Positions 40,100 to 51,569 of a stretch of 64,000 nt of DNA are shown here, piece after piece. The DNA lies in the NCBI GenBank assembly GCA_934045075.1, contig OW203740.1, forward strand, positions 13,988,346 to 14,052,345. The letters run 5' to 3'. Origin of the DNA: Yponomeuta sedellus. Lineage: Eukaryota; Arthropoda; Insecta; Lepidoptera; Yponomeutidae. The number at the start of each line of letters is the position of its first letter. Position 1 is the first letter of the stretch. The position numbers were made by a program, and so were the translations under genes. Under the pieces are notes generated by a model. That model was not told the DNA's origin. It saw only the letters and a list, made by a program, of their open reading frames with translations, and searched no databases.

Positions 40100-40859
40100 C
40101 ACACCTATGAAGTCCTTTTGAAATTTGTGCTCAATGTTGTGTAGAATTTTCGCTGAAATATTTTAGCCTATGATAGGTACTCGCGTAAACATGACTAAAC
40201 TTGAGATCTTAGTAGTCCAAAACTAGCCATTGGTTAAGGAGTGATGAGGAAAAATAGAATCGATACGAAAATAATGACTAATGAAGGGAAAATAAATAAA
40301 ATGAAACCGGAACCAAAAAAGGCACGGTACCCGCGTTCGTGGAAACGGAGTAATCCATACGACCCGAACACACTATCCTCCATTCGGGCTCCGCCGCAGT
40401 CGGGTAAATAGTTGTTCAGTTCATTCTATATAACGAACGTAGACTTGAGGCACCAATTTATTTAGACAAACAAAGTAATGCTTCTGTCAGAAGATCATCA
40501 AATGATTAAAACAGTGTATAACTTTTATACAGCATTTAATTTTATTATGATTTCTAAAAAGTTCTAGCTTAATTGCTGATAAATGTAGGTTCATTAATTG
40601 TCTGTCGATTAGTAAAAAATGCTTTTGGTGCTGCAAATACGTGACAATATATAGTCTGTGAGCAAGTCCCTCATACATTTTATTGTTAGATAAGTACATA
40701 ATGACTATTGGTTTAATTCTTGACTTAGACATTACCAAATCGGAAGGCTAAATTTAGACATCCTGTGTTATATTTATCAGTCATTGGCGCAATAAATTGA
40801 AGTCGATAATTTATAAAAGAGTTAACGAAATCAAAAGAATAAGTACACGGATTAGAAGC

Positions 40860-40955
40860 GTTATCTATAGCTTTGATGTTACCACGAAATAATTTAACTA
40901 TCGAGACAAGAAGAAGGTTTCAGCATACGATTGTAAGCCTTCGTCTAGCACGCAG
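40860..40955 (+). other. Possible 5' UTR exon of the gene at 41171
   Basis: It ends in CGCAG followed by a strong donor GTGAGTTCATG at 40956. The acceptor TTTTTAATAACAG is at 41147-41159. A TATAAAA is at 40812 but no good initiator lies 30 nt downstream. Inferred from splice signals only. Confidence 0.35.
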
Positions 40956-41170
40956 GTGAGTTCATGAAGATAAGTACATATTTAGAAAAAAATTGTTGTC
41001 TTTGATTGTTATAAATCTATAAGTAGTCTGTGGTTATATCATATTTACTGGTTATAATGTCAAATACGTACCAAAATTCGCATTCTATTTCTTACAGTAA
41101 AAACTCTTGTAAAACGTAATCAGGCCGTTCTAGATGTGCATTGTTCTTTTTAATAACAGGTCAAGAAACC

Positions 41171-41851
41171 ATGAAGCTCCTCCTTTTGGCCGTATTTGTG
41201 GCGGTCACCACCGCCGCACCCCAAGATGCCGGCAGCGACCCAGTTGAGTTGATCGTCAACGGAGTCCCCGAAGGCGAGCCTCTGGAGATTGGCAACCTTG
41301 TCGATATAACACTGAAGCAACACGCCAATGGAGAGGTGGTTGCCCAAAGCGACCTACTGCATCCTTTGACTGCCGTTGGAATAGCTGAATCTGCCGCCGC
41401 CGCAGCCGCTGCCGCAGCCGCTCTTGATGTTGCCAACTCCGAGTCGGTGGCAGTCGTTGAGGCTAGCCCCGAATCACCAGTCGTGGTCGACGTAGTCCCA
41501 GAATCCCCATCAGTGGCCGCCCCTGAAACAGTCCCTGAATCACCAGTCGTGGTCGACGTAGTCCCAGAATCCCCATCAGTAGTCGCCCCTGAGACGCCCG
41601 TAGTCGTGGACGCCCCGGAGGTCCCAGCCGCCCCAGTTTCCCCCGTGGAGGTCGTTGATGTAGAGGCTTTACCCGACGCAGCTGCACAGGGCCCCCTCAA
41701 CCCTTCTGGCGAGGTTTACAACGATGGTATGGTGCAGGTCCAAGTTAACTACCCTGAGGAAGGCGGCGTTCTCGGAACCCTCAAGTCTTGGGTGAACATA
41801 GCCCTCACCTACTTCCAGAATGGTGTCTCCACCACACAACAGCTCCTATAA
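41171..41851 (+). CDS. Secreted Ala/Pro/Val-rich low-complexity protein, 226 aa
   Basis: ATG at 41171, 11 nt after acceptor AATAACAG (41157-41159). The signal peptide is MKLLLLAVFVAVTTAA, cleaved before PQ. An N-terminal conserved-looking part (PVELIVNGVPEG, IGNLVDITLKQHANGEVV) is followed by a run of 10 alanines (about residues 74-84). Then come Glu/Ser/Pro/Val repeats (ESPVVVDVVPESPSV, twice) and a C-terminal domain without repeats (YNDGMVQVQVNYPEE, LKSWVNIALTYFQNGV). There are no cysteines in the mature chain. Like the gene at 23698 it has a Val/Ile-rich β-like motif ending in Asn and acidic Pro-Val repeats, so a shared secreted structural role is possible. I cannot name the family. An AGTAAA (about 41881) may serve as a non-canonical poly(A) signal. 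Confidence 0.88.
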   Translation: MKLLLLAVFVAVTTAAPQDAGSDPVELIVNGVPEGEPLEIGNLVDITLKQHANGEVVAQSDLLHPLTAVGIAESAAAAAAAAAALDVANSESVAVVEASPESPVVVDVVPESPSVAAPETVPESPVVVDVVPESPSVVAPETPVVVDAPEVPAAPVSPVEVVDVEALPDAAAQGPLNPSGEVYNDGMVQVQVNYPEEGGVLGTLKSWVNIALTYFQNGVSTTQQLL

Positions 41852-41899
41852 ACATCTCCTGTTTTAGCACGTGTATTGTCCAGTAAAGTTTACTCTATA

Positions 41900-42262
41900 A
41901 AACTGTGGTGATGCAAAAGTAATGTTTTTCTTTTACTGCCGTGTAAAGCACGCTTGCCCAGTCGAGTGTATTTAGGAGTCCCTTAATGTAGTAAGTGTTT
42001 CAGTTCGCCAGTCAGTGTAGTGATTAATCTTAACGGTTTCATCATAATAGGTAGCAATTAATTATAGGCAATATATTCTCCACAGTGTATTCAGCTTTAG
42101 CTATCGGAGATTTCTGGAGACCTTCAACTTCTAGGTACTTAGTTCCGTGGTTAGGTAACTGAAAGTTACGAAACTTTAGCTCAAAATACCCAAACTTGAC
42201 TGAATTAAGGTAAGCTCTATGTAGTTACTTCGAACTGTCACTAAAGGCAAATTTCAACGTTA
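41900..42262. other. Intergenic DNA after the 226-aa gene
   Basis: No feature recognised before the next SINE. Confidence 0.4.
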
Positions 42263-42266
42263 TCGT

Positions 42267-42628
42267 TATCAACCCTTATATGTCCCCACTGCTGGGGCAC
42301 GGGTCTCTTCCTACATCGCAGGAAGGTTAGGCCATACTCCACCACGGGGGCCAAGTCCGGGTTGGTGGAGGATTGTAAGACAGTGGCGGGCCTTACTGTC
42401 AGAAGTTATCAAGCCGCCCATAAGGCCTCTGACATGGCTTAACGACTGCCATTATATGACAGCCGGCACCAACGGCTTAACGTGCCTTGCGAAGCACGGA
42501 AGCGCTCGGAAAAATGCCACTAGCGGTAGTCACGGGACGCTCACCCATCCCGTACGTTACCGCGCCTGTGTTGCTTAACCACGTGATTGTTTCCAATCAC
42601 TCGGTTCGCCTAGGCCACGAGCGCTTCT
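42267..42628 (-). repeat. 5S-rRNA-type SINE, full length
   Basis: Starts 'tatcaacccttatatgtccc' and ends 'ggccacgagcgcttctac'. Well preserved, very similar to 4243 and 47675. No clear target duplication. Confidence 0.88.
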
Positions 42629-43074
42629 ACACATTAGACTTATTGTAATTGTAACAAAATTGTAACAAAATTTCAACACATTAGACTTATTGTAAATAAT
42701 GTTGTGTCGGAGCGTAATTTAGTTGGATAGGACTAGGCACCGTGCCAAGTGGAGGAGTAAAACAGTCAGTGGTGACGAAGCTTGTTACTTGGACGTAGAT
42801 TTAAGGTGCAAGGCTCTTTCCTCTGTCGTAGAGTGACAGTGTAAGTGAAGGAAAGAGAAAGAAAGGTGACATTTGTTCGAATTGCGACGGAAACACAAAG
42901 TAAATACAAAAGGTAGTGGCCATTAGCTCGGAAGTTGATATCTTCAACGCGCATTATTGTAAGTTTAAGAAATGCTCAGCCAAGATCTTAAATTCATAGA
43001 GTTGTGTGGTTTTATCTAGATATACGTACATATGCCTATTATTTTATACTTATTTTTAGATATTTAGATATAGA

Positions 43075-43295
43075 CCCAATTCTTTCCGCGGGTGTCGTAA
43101 AAGGCGACTTAGGGACACAAACCTAGGGTGGGCAGCAGCGCCCCCTGCAGTACAATTCCACCGAACTGCGATCCCCAACCCGCATGCCCAGCGTGGGGAT
43201 TATGGGCATTACCCCCTATGATAGCACAACGTGGCGCTCTTTAGGGGCGGGCTATGTCCAGCAGTGGACTAGTATAGCCTGACGACGATTAAGAT
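43075..43295 (+). mobile_element. LINE 3' region with RTE-type tail
   Basis: Same block order as 8115-8375: 'gggtgtcgtaaaaggcgact', 'gcagcgccccctgcagtaca', 'cccgcatgcccagcgtgggg', 'gctatgtccagcagtggact', then a GACGACGAT tail. Confidence 0.75.
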
Positions 43296-43514
43296 ATACT
43301 CAAAATCACATGTGGTGATGTTGTGTGTGCATGCTTTAGACCAAAACTTTGTACATGTATCATATTATTACTTATAGTTACAACGTGTAATGGTTGTGAT
43401 CTGTTTTGTACACCGAATAAATAAAAATAATAAAATAAACAAGCAGGTGAACATGCAAAACACACGAAACGTAACAAAAAAAAAGCAATCGTGAAGAGAA
43501 TATGTGAGACATAG

Positions 43515-43661
43515 CCCCGGTTTCTGGCACATTAACAAGCCGTCAATCTACTGTTAATGTACTGTAAACAGCTGTCATTGGGCCAAAGTGATACAAAAAA
43601 TCAATTGACAGCTGATGTCAACAGTAAATTAACAGATTGTTAGTGTACGAGAAACTAGGGG
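43515..43661. mobile_element. 147-bp MITE
   Basis: The left arm 'ccccggtttctggcacatta' pairs with the right arm 'tagtgtacgagaaactaggg'. The inner arms 'aaacagctgtcattg' and 'caattgacagctgatg' also pair. Confidence 0.75.
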
Positions 43662-44179
43662 ATGTGCGCACTATTTCAATTTGTTGGGTATGTGTGGCTG
43701 ATTTCTCATCGGGCTATTTGTTTCATAGAGACATAGAGGCAAAGATGGCCACTATGCGAGCGTTTTGTGAACGTTGTACATATGAAATCTAGTAACTATT
43801 GTGCAGTTACTGATATCGTTTAACATGAAACCGGCTTGGGAACGTAAAGTCGAATTTTACCAAAATCTCCCCTAACACAACTGAACAGAGTGCACGGACG
43901 CCTTCAAATGCTTTCGACTGTAGTAGGTATTTAGGTTCTGTGAAACCAACTCGCCAACCAATGATTGGAGCCAACATAGAGCTAGGAAGTTAGCTTATGT
44001 TCATCTTTCAAACTATACGCGGCTTACTAGTAACTTGAACAGAAAACTCTGGTTACTCAATTTTTTACAGTAAGGACGTTAGCCCCCGTGCCATCCTTCA
44101 GATTAAGCACGGTTTATTACTAAATTGAGCAGAAAAATATTTTGAAGAATAGAGGCGCTGTCTTAACTAGGATAAGCTG

Positions 44180-44665
44180 TGACCGGTCAAATGCGAGTCG
44201 GACTCGCGCACCGAGGCTTCCGTACAACTTTGTAGGTACCTATATATTGTAAATAGTTTAACAATCGAGTCTAGCAATTTTTTCGAGCTATTTCTGAACT
44301 TCAGACAATTTTTTTATGATTTAATAAGACATTAGAAGTACAGTTTTCAGTTTTTTTCCTATTTTTGTAGTATAAGAAGATATTACTTGCCAACATTTAT
44401 AGGTATAGGTCGACGCGAAGTACCCTATGAATATTGATTACCATGAGTAACTACATTATACACGTTTTTTGCGTTAACTTAGAAGGTTTATTTTTTCACT
44501 GCTTTAAGGGACTGTAGGCGGTATACAGTTTTAATTTTAACTTGATGCTTCCATGCGTTTCTGATATAAATGTACGGATAGACTGGACTGGATTGGATGA
44601 AAGTGAAAGATAGATAGACGAACGGACGGACGGAAGTAAGGAACTTAAAAAAACCCAGACTGAGC
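44180..44665 (+). repeat. Dispersed repeat F
   Basis: From 'caaatgcgagtcggactcgc' and 'accgaggcttccgtac' to a GGAC microsatellite and 'ggaacttaaaaaaaccc'. About 490 bp, shorter than the copy at 26127. Confidence 0.65.
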
Positions 44666-45017
44666 CAATTTGTACAAATGGAAGTACGACAGCCTCTAGC
44701 GGGAATCTAACTCATGACACTATCTTAGTTTATCGAATGTATTGCCGGCGGGCCAAAGAGGTTAGTCATAAAGCTTGTTTATATTCGACGGTGGAGTCCA
44801 GGCGGCCTCTGTGCCACCACTAATGGTTCAGCTTTAGCTGTGCCAACTAACTGCAAAACTTAGGCGAGTCCAACGAGTTCTCAAGGGTAAACTATAATTT
44901 GTATTATAATGTCAAAAATATGGGAAATTGGGTAAGGGAACTGTGTAGAACTAATTCTAAGTAATAGTGTTAGTAATTAATTGGAGTTTGCTATATTTAT
45001 AGGTACCATATAGGTAT

Positions 45018-45535
45018 TAAGGCGCTTCATGGTCCTAACTACCGCCACCAATGGAAAAAAAATCATATTTCATTTATAATACCTTTTTATCTAGCGGAAA
45101 TCGATTAATGTTTTAGGCTATTATTGCGTGGTTCCTAGAGATAAGATGATTATTTAATTGCACTTTTTGACAAACAAACATGTAGGTTGATAGAACCTAG
45201 ACTGTAGGTTCTAAAAACAGTCATAATTAAAACTGTTTTTATACGGATTTCACTCGATTTTTATTATTATTATACAATTTTCCGACTTTTCGGCACTTAT
45301 TCAGGTGCCGTGGTCTCGGATGACTGAGGTGACAGGAATCTTTTTGAAAGCATTAACGGTTATAAAAACAGTTTTAATTACGTCTAGTGCTCGTGTTAAC
45401 CTTAGAACATTCTAAAAAACAGTCGTCAAAATGATTAAGATTTCTCATGTCAATTTTTAAATAAAAAAAGCATTATAAAACAACTTACCTATGATTTTTT
45501 TTCCATTGGTCGTTAGTTAGCACCCCGAAGCGTAG
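45018..45535. mobile_element. Inverted-repeat family D2, copy 2, interrupted
   Basis: Ends 'gcgcttcatggtcctaacta' and 'gttagttagcaccccgaagc' with 'accaatggaaaaaaaatcat' and its inverse. About 180 bp inserted near 45235-45415 shares the 'taattacgtctagtgctcgt' block with 29345. Confidence 0.65.
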
Positions 45536-46084
45536 AGTAGTTAACACAGAGTAAGCACATACGAGAAGTGTGAGTTGGAACTCGTTTGCCGTCTTTGAAG
45601 CGGACATTCTAATAGTGATTTAGCAACATACGGCGCTATCTCAAAACAAAATACCCGTCTTTTAGTTGTTACCCAAAATTAATTTAGTCATAAGCAAACC
45701 ATACTCGTATAAGGACAAAAAGGAATAAAAAATTAAATAAAAAAACTGTGGTCGAAATAAAAATTGGTCGACGCCGGCCAACTTTACTCTTCTTTCAATT
45801 GTTTACGCATATCTATATAACGACAGAAACTTAAACATTTAACATTATAGGAAACATTTTTAACATATGTTACCTTTTATCACTTGGAACCTATTACCAC
45901 AATTTGATTTCACAATTCCGCAGCAAGGGATCGGAAATCATGAATATTTACAAATCCTACTAATATTATAAATAAACATCTCAAGCTCAGTCAACAAACA
46001 ATCAATAATTTCCTTCAGAGATAAGCTCGCCTGTACATGTTATTTCATGCCTGTAATGTGTTTCGTTAGTGTTAAATGTTTCGT

Positions 46085-46465
46085 ATGCAATCTCTATAAA
46101 TAAAACTCAAAGTCCTGACTGACTGACTCACTCATCAACGCCCAGCCCAAGCCGTTGGACCTAGGAAGCTGAAATTTTGCACTGAGGGTTTATATATAAT
46201 GTAGACAAGGAATAAGACCGGATTTTATGAAATTCAAACCCTGAGGGGGCGAAAAGGGTTGCCAAAATTTGTATGGGAGGTATAAAGAATGTTGTCTAAT
46301 TTTCTTGAAACTTAAAATAAATACTCTTCAACACAATTGATTGAACACGTGTTTCGCCGTTTTTTTTTTAATTTAACCCTTAAGGGAGTGAACGGGGTTG
46401 CAAAATTTTGTTGCCACTAAAGTCCACGCGGATGGAGTCACGGGCAACAGCAAGTAAAGTATAAT
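46085..46465. repeat. Dispersed repeat ('aaactcaaagtcctgactga' type)
   Basis: Contains 'cccaagccgttggacctagg' and 'gctgaaattttgcactgagg', and ends 'ccacgcggatggagtcacgg', 'gcaacagc'. Helitron-like repeats in Lepidoptera have this look. Class tentative. Confidence 0.45.
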
Positions 46466-46499
46466 AATAAGAAACATGTAAACATCTTCACAAACTGAA

Positions 46500-47495
46500 A
46501 GTAAGTTGTAGCCTCTAAATAGGTTTTTAAATTTGTCCTTACGTGCTAAGGTTAGTGCATTAAAAATAAAAATAGTATAATCATGTGGGTACAGTGATAT
46601 CGTTCCGATGTAAAACCTAACTGCAAAGTAGGTAGTCGGGGCTGTAAGTAATGCAATTTGCTTAAGCCAGATGTCGCTGCCTGTACGTAATACAGAGAAT
46701 GGTGTAAAGAGGTTCGAAATTTCACTGATGCCGGTGAGTCGCCCATTGGCTCAATTGGTAGAGCACTGGCACGGATAGCCAGAGGTTGCGGGTTCGAATC
46801 TCGGCATGGGTGAAATTTTTAGCCTCTAAATAGGTTTTTAAATTTGTCCTTAGCACGGGTTAGTGCATTAAAAATAAAAATAGTATAATCATGTGGGTAC
46901 AGTGATATCGTTCCGATGTAAAACCTAACTGCAAAGTAGGTAGTCGGGGCTGTAAGTAATGCAATTTGCTTAAGCCAGATGTCGCTGCCTGTACGTAATA
47001 CAGAGAATAGTGTAAAGAGGTTCGAAATTTCACTGATGCCGGTGAGTCGCCCATTGGCTCAATTGGTAGAGCGCTGGCACGGATAGCCAGAGGTTGCGGG
47101 TTCGAATCCCGGCATGGGTGAAATTTTAAGCCTCTAAATAGGTTTTTAAATTTGTCCTTAGCACGGGTTAGTGCATTAAAAATAAAAATAGTATAATCAT
47201 GTGGGTACAGTTATATCGTTCCGATGTAAAACCTAACTGCAAAGTAGGTAGTCGGGGCTGTAAGTGATGCAATTTGCTTAAGCCAGATGTCGCTGCCTGT
47301 CCGTAATACAGAGAATAGTGTAAAGAGGTTCGAAATTTCACTGATGCCGGTGAGTCGCCCATTGGCTCAATTGGTAGAGCGCTGGCACGGATAGCCAGAG
47401 GTTGCGGGTTCGAATCCCGGCGTGGGTGAAATTTTTAGCCTCTAAATAGGTTTTTAAATTTGTCCTTAGCACGGGTTAGTGCATTAAAAATAGTA
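46500..47495 (+). repeat. Tandem array of tRNA-like SINE family A (3 units, 308 bp)
   Basis: The block starting 'aaaaataaaaatagtataat' recurs at 46563, 46871 and 47179, exactly 308 bp apart. Each unit has the tRNA-like core once (46740, 47048, 47356) and the body and tail once. Units differ at only a handful of positions. The core still folds as a cloverleaf: acceptor GCCCAT/ATGGGT, D-arm GCTC/GAGC, anticodon stem CTGGC/GCCAG with loop ACGGATA, T-loop TTCGAAT. The loop lacks U33, so a working tRNA is unlikely. Confidence 0.9.
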
Positions 47496-47674
47496 TAAAC
47501 TGAAAGTAGCTTGTATGTTTGTTACTCAGTGAAGCAATAATAGTTGAGCGGATTTACATTTAAACTGGGCGTACAGATAGACGAAAATCTCAATTAAGGC
47601 ATAGGATATTTGACATCCCGGTAATGCGTTACTCATATTCATCATATTTTATTGTTGCCGTAACCTTTTTCCTT

Positions 47675-48038
47675 CGTTATCAACCCTTTTATGTCCCCAC
47701 TGCTGGGGCACGGGTCTCTTCCTGCATCGCAGGAAGGTTAGGCCATACCCCACCACGGGGCCCAAGTCCGGGTTGGTGGAGGATTGTAAGACAGTGGCGG
47801 GCCTTACTGTCAGAAGTTATCAAGCCGCCCATAAGGCCTCTGACATGGCTTAACGACTGCCATTATATGACAGTCGGCACCAACGGCTTAACGTGCCTTG
47901 CGAAGCACGGAAGCGCTCGGAAAAATGCCACTAGCGGTAGTCACGGGACGCTCACCCATCCTGTACCTGACCGCGCCTGTTATTGCTTAACCCAAGTGAT
48001 TGATTCCAATCACTCGGTTCGCCTAGGCCACGAGCGCT
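47675..48038 (-). repeat. 5S-rRNA-type SINE, full length
   Basis: 'ttatcaacccttttatgtcc' to 'ggccacgagcgcttcc'. Its ends are flanked by TTCCTT, possibly a 6-bp target duplication. The long frame across it (47624-48118) is accidental. Confidence 0.85.
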
Positions 48039-48442
48039 TCCTTATTCTTAACCTTAACCTTTTCTCTTACTCTAAAATATTTATTTATTGGGTAGCCATG
48101 ATAACAAGAATCGTATAAACGGATTCTATAGCGGTACGAAGTGCTGAATTGCACCAAGACAACTAGTAATACTCGTAGATATTTACAAATATGGCATACA
48201 ATTATTTTTCATTACAGTTAATTTACTCATTATAATGTAAAGAGTATTACCTCAAAATATTGGTAACTAATTCAGAAACAACGCTTTTGATACAGTGAAT
48301 TTGTTTGTCATTTTCTTTTAGATGACTCTATTGGACTTCTAGGCCAACTTTCATGATACTATGATTCACCAGGACAATTCGATATACCAGAGCCTTCCAA
48401 CTTGTTAATCTGTGGACGGATCACCTTTGCGATGTATGATGA

Positions 48443-48797
48443 TATGAACCTTTGTGTGTCCTCACTGCTGGGGCTCGGGTCTCTTCCTGCATCGCAGGAA
48501 AGTTAGGCCATACTCCACTACGGGGGCCAAGTCCAGATTCGTGGAGAATTGCAAGGCAGTGGTGGGCCTTGTCAGAAGTTATCAAGCCGCCTATAAGACC
48601 TCTCACTTGGCGTAACGGCTGCCATTACATGACAGCCGGCACCAACGGCTTAATCTGCCTAGTGAAGCACAGAAGCGCTCGGAAAAATGTAGCGGTAGTC
48701 ACAGGTTGGTCATCCATCCAGTGCCTGACCGCGCCTGTTGTTGCTTAGCCCAAGTTATTGACTCCAACCACTCGGTTCCACTAACCCACAAGCGGTT
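48443..48797 (-). repeat. 5S-rRNA-type SINE, diverged full length
   Basis: Same order of blocks with many substitutions and a deletion in 'aaaaatgtagcggtag', and an altered 5' end ('cccacaagcgg'). An older copy. Confidence 0.8.
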
Positions 48798-49499
48798 TGC
48801 GTTGTATATCGAATTGTAAGAGTTGTAGTCAAGTTTTTGGTCGTAGTTCACCACGACAATTTGACGTGCATTACGTAGCAGACTTATTAATCGGTTTTTG
48901 CGATGTAGGTACATCAAACTGTCACAGTAAGTATCAATTGTAGTTCATTGAAACGGCCCCATGGGGTATTTGGTATATTCGAATTTTTCATTTGCGAATG
49001 TTAGGCGATAGTCGAATCGCACGTGCCTTTGTAACTCGATACAGAGGCTGTCAGGGTCGGGAATGGCACTGTTCAGTAATATTCCCTTAGGCGATGCCGA
49101 TGCTGACAAATAAGGCCAGAAGTACTCATATAACAATAGGTATCAATACTATTTTTACTGCCTCTAAGGTTTGGATAATTTATACTCGTATAAATAGATT
49201 TTTTTACTTCATCTTTGCCCTCCAAGGTGACTGGACGAAATCTCCTACAGACATAAGCTCGCGTTTGCACGTGTTATTTCTTATGTAACGTTACGTGTGT
49301 GTGTTTATTGTATATTTCGTTTATTTCTGTTGTACTCATATTATGTTACTTTATCTGGTTTTTTGTTTATGTGATGTATCTTGTTGGTATAATAAATGTC
49401 TTTCTTTTTCCTTTCTTTTCTTAATAAAGTATAATTCGTTTAATACAGCAACATCTAAAGTAGGAATTATTAGATTATTAAAAGCAAAGTATAATCTAT

Positions 49500-49845
49500 C
49501 TATATATCTATCTATAATCAGCCCACATCAACCCACTGCTGGGCATAGGCCTCCTTTTTATTGCGCCATTACTCACTGTCCTGTGCTAATCTGATCCATC
49601 TCTGACTCGCAACCCTCACGATGTCGTCTGACCATCGCGTCGGTGGTCTGCCTACCAACCTCCTTTCCCTCCCTTGGCCACCACTTCGATACTGCCCTGG
49701 TCCACCGGCCGTCTTCCCTTCTAGCAATTGTCCCGCCCATCTCCACTTTAACTCTGTAATCCGCTTACCAACGTTTTCGACCTTGGTTCTTCGACGAATT
49801 TCTACGTTGGGTACGCGGTCCACAAGCGATATGCCCAGCATGGCG
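49500..49845 (-). mobile_element. RTE-type LINE ORF2 3' fragment
   Basis: The - strand reads RITELKWRWAGQLLEG then GRPPTRWSDDIVRVAS and RWIRLAQDSE, the RTE ORF2 C-terminus, followed by 'cctatgcccagcagtgggtt' and a TAGATAGA tail. 5'-truncated. A different RTE subfamily from 1425. Confidence 0.85.
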
Positions 49846-50041
49846 CAAAGTATAGTAAAAATTGTTTATTTAGAAAATGGTGATTGGCAGTAATTGCAGT
49901 ATAAAATGTCTGGTGCGTCCCATACTAGGTAAATCCTGTATCGTGGGCTCCCATATGCGGATTTCAAATTGAAAAAAGTGCCTATGACGCAGATAGAGTG
50001 TTGCTTAAACTAAAGCTATAAACTAGAAAAAAATAATAAGT

Positions 50042-51075
50042 AATCATAATCATAATCATTTATTTATTGCATGTCATGGTAAGTGTACAGGTGGTAATAA
50101 TATTAATAAGTAATTCTAGTTATACATGACACCCTGTAAGGGCACTACAACTTTGCTTAAACTATATATTTACAGATATGTATAAACTTATTTACAATTT
50201 CATCCTTAATTTCCATTACATTACATTATTCAATCGTATTATTTCATTAAATTATTTCATTCATTTAACTTATTATTAAAATATTCATTTATTGTATAAT
50301 AGCTGTTATTTATTAAATATTGCGTAATCTTGGCTTTAAAAATATGTAATTTCTTTATATCTTTTATATTTTCTGGCAGTTTATTATAGATTTTAGCCGC
50401 CATTGTAAGAGGACCAGAGTTTACTAGTTCTAATTTAGATGTGACCGTAGCTAGCCGAGCCTGAGGTCTTAAACCTGTTGGGCGCGTGTGGTGTGGAAAC
50501 AAGCTTGGGTTACTCCTTACAAACACACACAATTCTAAAATGTAAATTGATGTCAGCGTGAGTATTTTATATTCTTTGAAGTAGGGTTTGCAACTTGTTC
50601 TGGAGTCAACATTAGCAAGAACTCTTATGCATTTTTTTTGTAAGGTAAGCAGTTGATTTGCGTCAGTGCTGTTGCCCCATAATATTATTCCATAGCGGAG
50701 CCAGGCCTGTGCGTAAGCGTAATAGGCGCATATGGTTGTTTTTAAATCTGTAGTTTTTTTTAGTTCAGAAAGGGCGTAAATAAAACTGGAAAGTTTGCTG
50801 GAAACTTTTTTGATATGATATTTCCAATTTAAGTTGGTATCAAGCGTTATACCTAATATGCTGTGTGAATCCACGATTTCTAAGGGAGTTTTATCGAATT
50901 GATATTTTATGGTAATAGGGCGTTTTTGATAGGGTCTAAATTGCATTAGTTTAGTTTTCGCTAGATTAATTTTAAGATTATGATCGTCAAGCCAAGACAC
51001 AAGTTCTTTTAGAGTGGAATTTAAAAGTACTCCCATTTGTTCCTCGTTTTGGACTGAAAACTGTAAAATTATTAC
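50042..51075 (-). mobile_element. CR1-group LINE, 5'-truncated
   Basis: The - strand frame (stop at 50257) reads LVSWLDDHNLKINLAKTKLM, then SILGITLDTNLNWKYHIKK, YGIILWGNSTD and AAKIYNKLPENIKDI. This is the RT C-terminal half of the element type at 9668. The 3' end carries a GATTATG-type short repeat after AATAAATAAATG, again a CR1/L2-like tail. The frame above 51075 is not LINE-like. Confidence 0.85.
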
Positions 51076-51135
51076 AAGCAGCCTCGTTATTGAGGAAAAG
51101 CGAGTGTGCATAAATAGTCGAGAAAACATCATCAC

Positions 51136-51298
51136 CATTAACCCATTATGTACCCACCGAGGGGCACGGGTCCTGAGGAAGGTATAGGCCGTACTCCACC
51201 ACGGGGGCCAAGTCCGAATTGGTGGAGGTTTGCAAGACTAGTGGCTGGTCTTACTGTCAGAAGTTTTCAAGCCGCCCTAAGGCCTCTGACTTGGCTAT
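51136..51298 (-). repeat. 5S-rRNA-type SINE, 3' half, second subfamily
   Basis: From 'acccattatgtacccaccga' to 'aaggcctctgacttggct', with the 'gactagtggctggtcttac' variant shared with 24902 and 52770. It abuts the LINE at 50042. Confidence 0.75.
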
Positions 51299-51299
51299 G

Positions 51300-51480
51300 A
51301 GAAGACATAATTGCCTGTTTAGAGGCTCGAAATTTCACTGATACCCATTAGCTCAGTTGGGAGAGCGTTGGCACGGTTAGCCAGAGGTCACAAGTTCGAG
51401 TCCCCGTATGGGTGGAATATTTAGCCTCTAAATAGGTTTTTAAAAATGTCCTTAGCACGGGTTAGTGCATTAAAAAGAAT
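51300..51480 (+). repeat. tRNA-like SINE family A
   Basis: Core 'cccattagctcagttgggag' to 'aagttcgagtccccgtatgg', with the usual tail. It lies directly after a 5S-type SINE, as at 52590-52912 in the opposite order. Confidence 0.8.
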
Positions 51481-51569
51481 GTAAGACGTAATTGGAATAT
51501 ATACAATGATAATAATAATATGGGTAAGTGCATAAATATGGGTAAGTGTTATTGCATTGGAATGCGTCG

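Noticed and set aside
40244..40411. 55-residue basic peptide frame (MKPEPKKARYPRSWKRSNPY region)
   Set aside because: No promoter, splice or poly(A) context, no recognisable family, and of a length expected by chance.
41161..41700. Thr/Ser-rich antisense frame opposite the 226-aa secreted protein
   Set aside because: A mirror of the low-complexity GC-rich coding repeat. No start context, signal or splice support.
46740..47425. Three functional tRNA genes in tandem
   Set aside because: The cloverleaf folds, but the anticodon loop lacks U33, one T-stem pair is broken, no Pol III terminator follows closely, and each lies in a SINE unit found elsewhere.
46500..47495. CRISPR-like repeat array
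   Set aside because: Units are 308-bp near-identical SINE copies without variable spacers, in a eukaryotic genome.
47624..48118. 164-codon open frame
   Set aside because: It runs through a 5S-type SINE. The same residues appear in frames over the copies at 4285 and 37073.
49621..49893. 90-codon + strand frame
   Set aside because: Antisense to the RTE ORF2 C-terminus, which has clear family motifs.
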